Below are positions 9,011 to 16,563 of a stretch of 64,000 nt of DNA, piece after piece. Below the pieces are notes generated by a model, which was not told the origin of the DNA, did no database searches, and saw nothing but the letters and a program-made list of their open reading frames with translations. Within the stretch, counting starts at the first letter, position 1. Each line of letters starts with the position of its first letter. This DNA comes from Mesorhizobium sp. 65-26. GTDB lineage: Bacteria > Pseudomonadota > Alphaproteobacteria > Rhizobiales > Rhizobiaceae. Position numbers and translations under genes: made by a program. Location: assembly GCA_001899205.1 (NCBI GenBank), contig MKVL01000032.1, forward strand, positions 312,302 through 376,301. The letters are read 5' to 3'.

Positions 9011-10009
9011 TCACCAGGCGTAGGTCAGACCGGCACGACCGCCCACCGTTCCGGACGAACCAAAGCCGATGCCACCATGGATCATGAAGTCCTCGCTCAC
9101 GCGCGCCTGGACAGTGCCGGCAAAGGCGTTCTTTCCGCCGAAGTCACCCCAGTTGATGGAGACGGCGTAGTTCTTGTCCGTCGGCATCGCGGGCGCGGCC
9201 ATCGCCATCGCCATCGCCGCCCCCTCGAAAGCCTTGTCGACGCGGCCATCCAGACGATCGAGGCCGGTCTCCAGCGCCCCGACGCGACCGTCGAGCGCGG
9301 TGATCGCGCTGGTGTTGGCCGTCACACGGCTGTCGAGACCAGCGATCTGCGTCGTATGCGTGTTCACCGTCGTGTTGAGCGTCGCGATTTCCGTCGTGTG
9401 CGTGCTGACCGTTGTTTGCAATGCCGCGATCTGCGTCGTGTGCGTGCTTACAGTCGTATTGAGCGACGAACCGCTGCCAACCAGACTGTCCACATAGGCC
9501 TTCGTGGCCGCGTCAGTTCCATTGGTCGGCGCGCCGACATTGGTTATGCGGTTGCCGCCCATATTGATGCTCGCGCCGCTCGCGACCGACAGGCTGCCGC
9601 CGATTGTGGCCTCGTTGATCGTCGCCTGATGGACTTGTATCAGCCCGTTGAAATTGACGTTGTCACCGAAGGTCGAGAGGCCATTAACACCGGTATTGAG
9701 CTGTACATTGCCCATTTTCATGGCGCCATCGCCACCAAAGTCCATCAAACCAGTTGCGTGACTGTCTGCGTCGCGGTCACACGCATCACTTGCCGCAGTA
9801 TATACTTCTGATCCTCCGGACGCTTGACAGAGAACAAAGCCATCGGAGGCAGCGGCAAAGGCAGATGAGGCTGCAGCAAGAAGACCAGTCAGGCCGACTA
9901 TAATAAACATCCCGGCCGGCAACAGCGCGACACGGCGGCGTGGTCGCGAAATCCGGCCCGCATCGCCGTGCCCGGCATAACCCTCGAAGACAGTCCAAAT
10001 CGAAATCAT
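9011..10009 (-). CDS. YadA-like trimeric autotransporter adhesin, compact form
   Basis: A 332-residue protein with a long signal region (hydrophobic stretch about 30-53 after an Arg-rich segment) and a small head (about 57-150). A neck-like motif NRITNVGAPTNGTDAATKAYV (153-173) follows, then a coiled-coil stalk built of five 14-residue units (187-256). The last 56 residues resemble a YadA anchor, with alternating beta strands ending in the aromatic pair YAW. Trimeric autotransporters assemble as homotrimers in the outer membrane and mediate adhesion. The stalk is very short compared with most relatives. No partner gene is adjacent. The bases coding for the signal and head look less GC-rich than the neighbours. 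Confidence 0.85.
   Translation of the reverse strand: MISIWTVFEGYAGHGDAGRISRPRRRVALLPAGMFIIVGLTGLLAAASSAFAAASDGFVLCQASGGSEVYTAASDACDRDADSHATGLMDFGGDGAMKMGNVQLNTGVNGLSTFGDNVNFNGLIQVHQATINEATIGGSLSVASGASINMGGNRITNVGAPTNGTDAATKAYVDSLVGSGSSLNTTVSTHTTQIAALQTTVSTHTTEIATLNTTVNTHTTQIAGLDSRVTANTSAITALDGRVGALETGLDRLDGRVDKAFEGAAMAMAMAAPAMPTDKNYAVSINWGDFGGKNAFAGTVQARVSEDFMIHGGIGFGSSGTVGGRAGLTYAW
9242..9451 (-). repeat. Five 42-bp coding repeats of the adhesin stalk
   Basis: Five tandem 14-residue units, each starting with Val (residues 187, 201, 215, 229, 243). The first three are close copies with the pattern VSTHTTQIAALQTT, and the last two have drifted. Each unit is exactly two heptads, so units can be gained or lost without breaking the coiled-coil register. 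Confidence 0.85.
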
Positions 10010-10184
10010 GATCCCCTCAAGCGAAGAATCGCCGCATCCTCGGGCGGCACTGCCTCATCGTGGTTCTGATCCCACAAGCTGAGAGCCGGCGCATGGGATG
10101 TTCGTCCTATAGGTTCGATTTGGTGCCCGTATTGGGGTGGAAGGGCGCTGCTGAACAGCGGCGGTTTCGCCGTTTGACGCTTCC

Positions 10185-10219
10185 CTAATTTCGCGTTACA
10201 TGATGTAACGTGAAATTAG
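10185..10219. promoter_or_regulatory. 35-bp palindromic operator before the tetR gene
   Basis: CTAATTTC-n-CGTTACAT, one central base, then ATGTAACG-n-GAAATTAG: a near-perfect palindrome with only one mismatched pair. Its right edge overlaps the AGGAG ribosome binding site of the tetR gene at 10230. The AT-rich outer arms and the GTTACATGATGTAAC core suit a TetR dimer pair. Autorepression of tetR and the downstream genes is the obvious inference. Confidence 0.75.
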
Positions 10220-10229
10220 GAGCGATGTC

Positions 10230-10826
10230 ATGTCTCCGCGAGCCTATCGCCAGTCCGCGCGCGCCAATGCGGTTCAGGATACCGAGCGGCAGATCGTCGA
10301 CGCCTTGAATGTTCTTCTCGAAGAGCGCTGGTTCGATGAGATCACTCTCGACGACATCGCCGCCGCGGCAGGCACCACCCGCCAAACCGTGATCCGCCGT
10401 TTCGGCAGCAAGACCGGTGTTCTCAGCGCCATGGCGGCGATGATGGATGACGCCATCCGGGCCCAGCGCTGGAGCACCCCCCCGCAAAGCGTGGCCGACA
10501 TCGTCGCGCTGCTGATGGACGACTATGAACGCACCGGTGACATCATCGTGCGGACGCTCAGCCAGGAGGCGCGTGTACCCGAATTCGCCGCCGTCCTCGA
10601 CCGCGGACGCCGGGGGCATCGCGAGTGGATCGAGGACATGTTCAGGGCCTGGCTCGACAAGCTCGACGGCCAGTCTCGCGCGGATCGGTTCGCGCAGTTG
10701 CTGGCCCAGACCGATGTTTGGATCTGGCATCTGCTGCGGCGGACGCAGGGACATTCGGCGGCGCAGACACATCGGCTCATGACGCAGGCGATCGAGCGCC
10801 TGCTGCGTGAGGACGCGACGAACTGA
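10230..10826 (+). CDS. TetR family transcriptional regulator
   Basis: A 198-residue one-component repressor. The N-terminal TetR helix-turn-helix is clear: ITLDDIAAAAGTTRQTVIRR then FGSKTGVL (about residues 38-65). The C-terminal ligand-binding half is all helical and divergent. AGGAG lies seven bases before the ATG. A 35-bp palindrome overlaps the ribosome binding site, so the protein very likely represses itself. The glycosyltransferase starts 30 bases after its stop and the acetyltransferase follows, which suggests that the inducer is the substrate of one of those two enzymes (inference). Confidence 0.9.
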   Translation: MSPRAYRQSARANAVQDTERQIVDALNVLLEERWFDEITLDDIAAAAGTTRQTVIRRFGSKTGVLSAMAAMMDDAIRAQRWSTPPQSVADIVALLMDDYERTGDIIVRTLSQEARVPEFAAVLDRGRRGHREWIEDMFRAWLDKLDGQSRADRFAQLLAQTDVWIWHLLRRTQGHSAAQTHRLMTQAIERLLREDATN

Positions 10827-10856
10827 TCCGGTCTCCATCGAGAAAGGACCGTGGCA

Positions 10857-12176
10857 ATGGCAAGCATGACAGCTGCGTCGCGGCATCTGCGCATCCTGGT
10901 GACCTGCTGGGAAGGCGGCGGCAACGTGCCGCCGACGCTCGGAGCCGTGCGCGCGCTCGCCGGCCGGGGCCACGATGTGCGCCTCATCGCCGACGACACG
11001 ATGAGAGCGGAGGCGATCGAGGCGGGAACCCGGTTCCTGCCGTGGAAGCGCGCGCCGAACCGCCCCGACCGCTCACCCGAAAGCTGCTTCGTGCGGGATT
11101 GGGAACCGGCCGATCCCCTGGCCGGCTTCCAGAGAGCGTGCGAGCGCGTCTTCGTCGGGCCGGCGCGATCCTATGCCCAGGATATTCTCGAAGCACTGGC
11201 GGCGGAGCCGGTCGATATGCTTCTTGGTTCGGACATGCTGTTCGGCAGCATGCTGGCAGGCGAAGTTGCAAAGGTTCCGACGGCCCTGCTCGCAAGCAAC
11301 ATCTCGCTCTGGCCTCTCCCTGGACATCCGCCGTTCGGTCCGGGCTTTCAGCCCGCGCGATCGGCGGCGGACAGGGCGCGCGACGCAGAGGTTTCGGCAA
11401 TGGCCGAGCAACTGTGGGACGGCTTCCTGCCCGGTCTCAACGCTGCCCGTGCCCATTTCGGCCTCGCGCCGCTGGCCCATGTCCATGAACAGCCCTTGCG
11501 TGCCGGCCGCCATCTCCTGGCCACCAGCAGCAGCTTCGATTTCCCCGTCGAGCGCCTGCCGGACCATGTGCGCTATATCGGGCCACTGCTGGAGATGCCG
11601 AGTTGGGCCCGGGAACACGGCATGAGCCAGCCGGAGCGCGCGACGCGGCCACTCGTGCTCGTATCGTTCAGCACCACCAACCAGGGCCAGGCCCAGGCGC
11701 TCCAGCGCGTGATATCCGGCCTGGCCGGGGAACCGGTCGAGGTGATCGTCACCCTCGGCAAGGCACTCGAGGGCCTGCGCCTTCGGTCGTCGGCGAATGT
11801 CACGATCCTTCCCAATGCGGCGCATGACGAAATCCTGGCCAAAGCCAGCGCCGTCGTCACCCATGGCGGGCACGGAACGATCATGCGTTCGCTCAGCCAT
11901 GGCGTGCCCCTCGTCATTCTCCCGATGGGACGCGATCAGAACGACAACGCCGCGCGCGTGGACTATCACGGCGCGGGCCTGCGCCTTAATCCTTCAGCCT
12001 CTTCGCAAATGCTCGGCGAAGCCGTGCGGCGTGTCCTTTCCGAACCGGGCTTCGCGGAGCGGGCGGCAGCGCTTGGGCGCGCCATTGCCGAGGAAGGCCC
12101 GGGGCCTGCGCGGCTCGTGGCGGAAATCGAGGACTTCGTACTGGGGTGTTCCCAGGAAACCTGCTCCGCCGCGTGA
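10857..12176 (+). CDS. GT1-type glycosyltransferase (UGT/MGT-like)
   Basis: A 439-residue GT-B glycosyltransferase of the macrolide/UGT kind, moving a sugar from an NDP donor to a small acceptor. The donor-site motif is present late in the protein (VVTHGGHGTIMRSLSHGVPLV, about residues 333-353), followed by a typical DQNDNAARV. The N-terminal acceptor-side motif, normally GHVNPTLG, reads GNVPPTLG, so the usual catalytic His is Asn23. The ATG at 10857 is preferred over GTG 10851 because AGAAAGGA then sits eight bases upstream. It lies between a TetR gene and an arylamine N-acetyltransferase gene, pointing to xenobiotic or antibiotic inactivation. Confidence 0.86.
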   Translation: MASMTAASRHLRILVTCWEGGGNVPPTLGAVRALAGRGHDVRLIADDTMRAEAIEAGTRFLPWKRAPNRPDRSPESCFVRDWEPADPLAGFQRACERVFVGPARSYAQDILEALAAEPVDMLLGSDMLFGSMLAGEVAKVPTALLASNISLWPLPGHPPFGPGFQPARSAADRARDAEVSAMAEQLWDGFLPGLNAARAHFGLAPLAHVHEQPLRAGRHLLATSSSFDFPVERLPDHVRYIGPLLEMPSWAREHGMSQPERATRPLVLVSFSTTNQGQAQALQRVISGLAGEPVEVIVTLGKALEGLRLRSSANVTILPNAAHDEILAKASAVVTHGGHGTIMRSLSHGVPLVILPMGRDQNDNAARVDYHGAGLRLNPSASSQMLGEAVRRVLSEPGFAERAAALGRAIAEEGPGPARLVAEIEDFVLGCSQETCSAA

Positions 12177-12233
12177 TCGGCACCCCCACCGCGGTGGAAA
12201 CCTCGAAAGCGATCCATCGAAAGGAACTGAAGA

Positions 12234-13079
12234 ATGACACAGGTCTCTTCAAGCGAAAGCGGAATGACCCTGACGTCCGGCCAGCTGGACGCCTATCTCG
12301 CGAGGATCGGAATCGACCGGCCGGTTTCCCTTGATGCCGAGAGCCTGTCGAGACTTCACCGCGCCCATCTCATGGCGTTCACCTGGGAGGCGCTGGATGC
12401 CTTCATGGGATGGCCGTCCTCGGTTGCCCCGACCGCCGCCTTCGCCAAGATGGTGGAGGGCAGGCGCGGTGGCTGGTGCTACGAGATGAACGGCCTGCTC
12501 GGCGCCGCGCTCGCCGCGCTCGGCTTCCGCGTGACCCGCCTGTGCGGCGGCGTCGATCGCGCAAAGATGGGCGACCTCGCCATCGGCAACCATCTCACCC
12601 TGCGTATCGATCTCGACCGGCCCTACCTTGCCGAGGTCGGCCTGGCGGACGCCATCGTCGAACCCGTGCCGCTTGAAGTCGGGCCGATCAGCCAGCGCGG
12701 CTTCGATTTCTCGATCATGCCGGCGGACGGTGGCTGGCTGCGCTTCCATAACCACGCGCATGGCCTCGCGCCCAGCTTCGATTTCCGGCCCGATCACAGC
12801 GACGAGGCCGCCATAGCCGCAACATTCGGCTGGCTGACGCAGGATCCCGGCTCGCCGTTCACAAACGCGCTGGCGATCCTGCGGCATACGGCGGACGGCT
12901 ATACCGCCCTGCAAAATGATTGTCTGCGTCGTGTTACGGCGGCCGGCATCAGCGAACAACGCATCACCAGCGCCGATCATCTCGCCGATACGCTCGAGAC
13001 AACCTTCGACATAGACGTTCCGCAATCAGGCCGCGCCTGGGAAAAAATCCAGGCGGTAGGCCGCGGCAAGGCCGCCTGA
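12234..13079 (+). CDS. Arylamine N-acetyltransferase with Cys-His-Glu triad
   Basis: A 281-residue NAT that acetylates arylamines, arylhydroxylamines or hydrazines from acetyl-CoA through a cysteine thioester. The nucleophile is Cys82 in the signature RRGGWCYEMNGL, and His120 sits in GNHLTLRI. The third triad position, Asp of the usual DVGFG, is Glu134 in LAEVGLAD. The family motif PFEN is replaced by AFTWE. Size and order of motifs are otherwise normal for bacterial NATs (about 270-280 residues). It follows the glycosyltransferase by 57 bases and should be on the tetR transcript. Chemistry on the same class of small amine or phenol is a reasonable joint role. Confidence 0.9.
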   Translation: MTQVSSSESGMTLTSGQLDAYLARIGIDRPVSLDAESLSRLHRAHLMAFTWEALDAFMGWPSSVAPTAAFAKMVEGRRGGWCYEMNGLLGAALAALGFRVTRLCGGVDRAKMGDLAIGNHLTLRIDLDRPYLAEVGLADAIVEPVPLEVGPISQRGFDFSIMPADGGWLRFHNHAHGLAPSFDFRPDHSDEAAIAATFGWLTQDPGSPFTNALAILRHTADGYTALQNDCLRRVTAAGISEQRITSADHLADTLETTFDIDVPQSGRAWEKIQAVGRGKAA

Positions 13080-13194
13080 ACGAGCATCTCTTCGCAACGC
13101 ACCGGAGCCCGTCGAATGCTCGGTGGCTGGCGCAAATTGTAGCGCTTCGCTCCCGCAGGTTCGATCCATTGCACAGACCGGCTGGAACAAAGCT

Positions 13195-14391
13195 ATGGAG
13201 CAGCAGCAATTCCGGAATGACGCGGCCAGGCAGCCTCTGACATGTGAGTGCCTCTCCGACCTGATCGGATTGATCTACGACTGCACGCTGGACCCGACCT
13301 TATGGCCGCAAGCAATCCGCGCCGTGGGAGATGTCACGAATTGCTTCGCCGGCATGCTCGTCGTGACGGACCTCGATAGATCGGAAGCCCGGCTCGCGCA
13401 TATTTGGAACTATGATCCGGCATGGCTCGCCCGCCTTCCCGAATACGCTGACGACCTCGCGCAAATCGAGAAGAAGATTCTCTCTCTCAGGCATGGCCTT
13501 GGCGAACCCGGCACTGCAAGCCGCGAGATGCCGGAAGCTTTCGAGACCCGTTACTTCAACGAATGGGTAAAGCCGCAGGGCATCATCGATGCGTTGACAC
13601 TCGTCGTGATGCGCCAGGCCGACAGGCTGGGCACGTTGTCGTTCTCGCGGCATGAGCGCCACGGTCTTGTGACGGAAGGAGACCTTGCGGTCCTGCGGCT
13701 GCTGGCTCCTCACATCCGCCGCACGCTGGCGATCAGCGATCTCATGGATATGAAGAGCCTGGAACAGCAGACCCTGGGAGCGACGCTCGACAGCGTGACG
13801 GTCGGCGTCGTCATCGTGGCGAAGGAAGGGCGCATTCTGCACGCCAATGAAACGGCTCGCCGCATGATCGACGCCAGATCGCCGATCCTTTCGTCCGGCG
13901 GGTATCTGGCTGCCACAACCTCCCAGATATCCGAAGAATTGCTCAGCGCCATCGCCATCGCACAGGCCGATGAAACGCGGGTTCCCGCGGCAGCGATGGG
14001 CGTGCCCCTGGAGGATACTGACCACCAGGTGGCCGTTGCTCATATCCTGCCGCTCGCAAGCGGGCATCGCAGGACGCAGCTGGTGTCACAGGCCACCGCC
14101 GCCGTCTTCATCACGCGCGACACGGCCGCTCCGCCGACCGATCTGGGAACGGTCACCCGCTTGTTTGGGCTAACGCCGACAGAGACACGCCAGCTCGAGC
14201 AATTGATGGCGGGCGCAACGCTGAGCGAGGCCGCCGCCGCCCTGCGCGTCAGCGAGGCAACGGCCAGGCACCATCGCGAGCACATCTTTGCCAAGATGGG
14301 AGTGTCGCGCCAGGCGGACCTCGTCTCGCTCGTCAGGCGCCTCGTTCCGCCGATCCGCCTGCCAAAGGACAATGGAAGACGGCAGGCCTGA
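13195..14391 (+). CDS. LuxR-type HTH transcriptional regulator
   Basis: A 398-residue regulator with a C-terminal LuxR/GerE helix-turn-helix (FGLTPTETRQLEQLMAGATLSEAAAAL, then SEATARHHREHIFAKMGV) and an N-terminal sensory region with no named domain; a PAS-like segment may lie near the middle (VGVVIVAKEGRILHANETAR). The ATG at 13195 gives the natural start MEQQQFRNDA; an in-frame extension to 13123 is possible. It follows the NAT gene on the same strand by 115 bases and may be a separate unit. It matches the architecture of the LuxR protein at 4449. Confidence 0.82.
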   Translation: MEQQQFRNDAARQPLTCECLSDLIGLIYDCTLDPTLWPQAIRAVGDVTNCFAGMLVVTDLDRSEARLAHIWNYDPAWLARLPEYADDLAQIEKKILSLRHGLGEPGTASREMPEAFETRYFNEWVKPQGIIDALTLVVMRQADRLGTLSFSRHERHGLVTEGDLAVLRLLAPHIRRTLAISDLMDMKSLEQQTLGATLDSVTVGVVIVAKEGRILHANETARRMIDARSPILSSGGYLAATTSQISEELLSAIAIAQADETRVPAAAMGVPLEDTDHQVAVAHILPLASGHRRTQLVSQATAAVFITRDTAAPPTDLGTVTRLFGLTPTETRQLEQLMAGATLSEAAAALRVSEATARHHREHIFAKMGVSRQADLVSLVRRLVPPIRLPKDNGRRQA

Positions 14392-14424
14392 TCATGCGGC
14401 TTCCGCGCGAACGCAATCCGATGC

Positions 14425-15621
14425 CTACGAGACGAGCCTTATCTTTCCGGTAGCGGCCGCGCTGTCCGGCAGGTTGTCCAGGCCCGCGATGGCGTAGCCG
14501 TCCCGCCCCTTCGCCTTGGCCTTGTAGAGCGCCCCATCGACCTCGGCCATCAACTCTCCGCCGACCAGGGACTGGTCCGGCGACCATTCGGCGACGCCCA
14601 CGCTGATCGTGAAGCGGACGGACTTGGCGCCAGCGCCGCTGCGCGAGCGGACCGCGGCGACCAGCTTGCCGGCGACCTCCTCGGCCTGCCGGGCGCTTAC
14701 TTCCGGCAACAGGATCGCGAACTCGTCGCCGCCGAGCCTGAACAGTGTGTCCGGAGACTCTATGCTGTCATGCACGATCTCCACGAAGCGGCGCAGGATG
14801 CGGTCGCCAAAGGCATGCCCCTTCGTATCGTTGATCTGCTTGAAGCGATCGATGTCGATGAGCAGCAGCGAGAACGGCAACGTGGACCGCCGCGCCCTCC
14901 TGTCCTCCGCCTCCAGTTCCACGAGGAACTGCCTGCGGTTGGGCACGCCGGTGAGGTCGTCCTTGTGCGCCAGTTCCGAGAGTTCCTCGCGAAGGCGATC
15001 GATGGTCATGACGGCGAAGCCGAAATTCCACACCACGCCGCTGAAGATCACGCACAGCAGCGCATAGGCTTCGATCTCGGAGTAGAACGCGCCGTCGACC
15101 CGGCCCAGCATCAGGCCGATGTTGAGGCCGCTTTCGATGGCATGGCCGGCAACGCCGACGATCATCGCGAAAGCGGCGATCATGGCGCCCAGCTCACGGC
15201 GCTTTTCGCGCAGCAGATACCAGATCGCCAGCACCAGCGGCGCCGACTGGCCGGCCGCGTAGACGAGGTTTCGGCCCTGCGTGCTGTCGAACAGCGGCAG
15301 CAGGGCGAACAGGCTGGCCATGGTGATCGCGACGCTGGCGGCCAATCCGCCCTTCAGCCCGTAGAAATGACGGATGCCCATCCAGAACAGGCAGAAGCCG
15401 AAGATGACGACGCCATTGCCGATGACGGCCGGGGCGTAACTTCCCTCATTGCCCTGCAGGGCCAGGATCCCGCCGCCGAGCGTTGTGAGAATGCAGCCGA
15501 GGAGCCAGATGCGGGCGGTGGTGAACGTCCTGTAGCGATAGGCGATCGCCGCCCAGATGATCGCGACCGTCAGCGAGTTCAGCAGGATGACGATGTACAG
15601 AGTCAGGAAATCAAGCTTCAT
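14425..15621 (-). CDS. Membrane-bound diguanylate cyclase (GGDEF)
   Basis: A 398-residue protein that should make cyclic di-GMP from two GTP. Residues 1-210 hold about six to seven hydrophobic segments forming an integral membrane sensor. The GGDEF domain follows from about 218 (DDLTGVPNRRQF) with an intact RLGGDEF at 295-301. The inhibitory I-site, normally RxxD five residues earlier, is ESPD, so product inhibition is probably absent. The start at 15621 opens directly into the first helix. It is divergent from the monooxygenase gene, with a 14-bp palindrome between them. Confidence 0.88.
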   Translation of the reverse strand: MKLDFLTLYIVILLNSLTVAIIWAAIAYRYRTFTTARIWLLGCILTTLGGGILALQGNEGSYAPAVIGNGVVIFGFCLFWMGIRHFYGLKGGLAASVAITMASLFALLPLFDSTQGRNLVYAAGQSAPLVLAIWYLLREKRRELGAMIAAFAMIVGVAGHAIESGLNIGLMLGRVDGAFYSEIEAYALLCVIFSGVVWNFGFAVMTIDRLREELSELAHKDDLTGVPNRRQFLVELEAEDRRARRSTLPFSLLLIDIDRFKQINDTKGHAFGDRILRRFVEIVHDSIESPDTLFRLGGDEFAILLPEVSARQAEEVAGKLVAAVRSRSGAGAKSVRFTISVGVAEWSPDQSLVGGELMAEVDGALYKAKAKGRDGYAIAGLDNLPDSAAATGKIRLVS

Positions 15622-15667
15622 CGGCGCCCCCAGGCTCGAACAACCTGCTGCCATGCCGGCGTGATAA

Positions 15668-15681
15668 TCCCGTTAACGGGA
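15668..15681. promoter_or_regulatory. Palindrome in the GGDEF/monooxygenase intergenic gap
   Basis: TCCCGTTAACGGGA is a perfect 14-bp palindrome in an AT-richer patch, 47 bases upstream of the GGDEF start and 145 upstream of the divergent monooxygenase gene. It could serve either promoter as an operator; the binding protein is unknown. Confidence 0.45.
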
Positions 15682-15825
15682 ATATTCAAATGGAGCGGAC
15701 CTTGCACGGCCTGCGGACCAGCCGCGCGCCGATCTCGCCGCGTCGAGAAAAATAATTGGTCACCGCCGATCCGTTTGACGCCCTCGGGTCGTCTTTGGTG
15801 TGTCTGCATGAAAGGAGATACACCG

Positions 15826-16131
15826 ATGACCACCGAACCCGTCATTCTCGTCAATCTGCTGAAGGTCGAACCCGGCAAGCAGGATGCGCTGATCGCACTC
15901 CTGAAACAGAACACCGAGACGGTGATCCGCACCCTTCCCGGCTGGAGAGCCACCCGGCTGATCGCCGCCGGGGATGGCGCCGGCGTCGTCATCTATTCCG
16001 AATGGGACAGCCCGGCGGCGGTGGAGGCGATGCGAAGCGATCCGCGCATGAAGGCCTATTTTCCGAAGATCGGCGCGCTTGCGAGCCTGGATTCGATGAT
16101 GGGCTCGGCCGTCTTCAGTGAAACCCCGTGA
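15826..16131 (+). CDS. Antibiotic biosynthesis monooxygenase (ABM) domain protein
   Basis: A 101-residue single-domain protein with the ABM ferredoxin-like fold: VILVNLLKVEPGKQDALIALL at the start, LPGWRATRLI, and VVIYSEWDSPAAVEAM. Members are cofactor-free oxygenases acting on aromatic polyketides or quinols, haem-degrading enzymes, or small stress proteins, and dimerise side by side. AAAGGAG precedes the ATG. It is the first gene of a plus-strand set with an EthD-like protein, a hydrolase and an ECF sigma factor. The substrate cannot be inferred. Confidence 0.82.
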   Translation: MTTEPVILVNLLKVEPGKQDALIALLKQNTETVIRTLPGWRATRLIAAGDGAGVVIYSEWDSPAAVEAMRSDPRMKAYFPKIGALASLDSMMGSAVFSETP

Positions 16132-16151
16132 AGCAGGAAAGGAGAACCGCA

Positions 16152-16466
16152 ATGGCCCGCATGGTTGTGGTTTACCGGACGCCCGCCGATGTCGAGGCGT
16201 TCGACCGGCACTATTTCGACATCCACGTGCCGCTTGCCAGGAAGATACCCGGCCTGAGGAAATATGAGGTCAGCGAAGGCCCTATCGCCACCCCGGTGGG
16301 AGCTGCTGGCATCCACCGGATCGGGACGCTGTACTTCGACGATCTCGCCTCGATCGAAAAGGCCTTCGCGAGCCCCGAGGGGAAGGCGGCCGGAGCCGAT
16401 CGCCGGATTTTCGCCCCGGATGACTCGGGCGTTCAGATGTTCCTCTTCGACAACCGGGAAGTCTGA
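16152..16466 (+). CDS. EthD family protein
   Basis: A 104-residue dimeric alpha-beta barrel protein of the EthD family: MARMVVVYRTPADVEAFDRHY, then HVPLARKIPGLRKYEV, and a late IGTLYFDDLASIEKAFASPEG. EthD proteins accompany oxidative degradation systems such as ether-cleaving P450s. AAAGGAGAA lies just before the ATG, and 20 bases separate it from the ABM gene, so the two are co-transcribed. It shares a ferredoxin-like fold with that neighbour, so the pair may act on the same quinone or aromatic compound (inference). Confidence 0.85.
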   Translation: MARMVVVYRTPADVEAFDRHYFDIHVPLARKIPGLRKYEVSEGPIATPVGAAGIHRIGTLYFDDLASIEKAFASPEGKAAGADRRIFAPDDSGVQMFLFDNREV

Positions 16467-16563
16467 ACCGGCCGCTATTGTCCGTCCCGGCGGACAATGG
16501 AAAATGGCGAACGGTCGCCCGCCCGACGACAAAGATCGCAAAACCAGACGAGAGACTCCAGCG

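Noticed and set aside
9242-9451. Repeats that might be read as a CRISPR array
   Set aside because: The units are directly adjacent without spacers, in frame, and encode a coiled-coil stalk.
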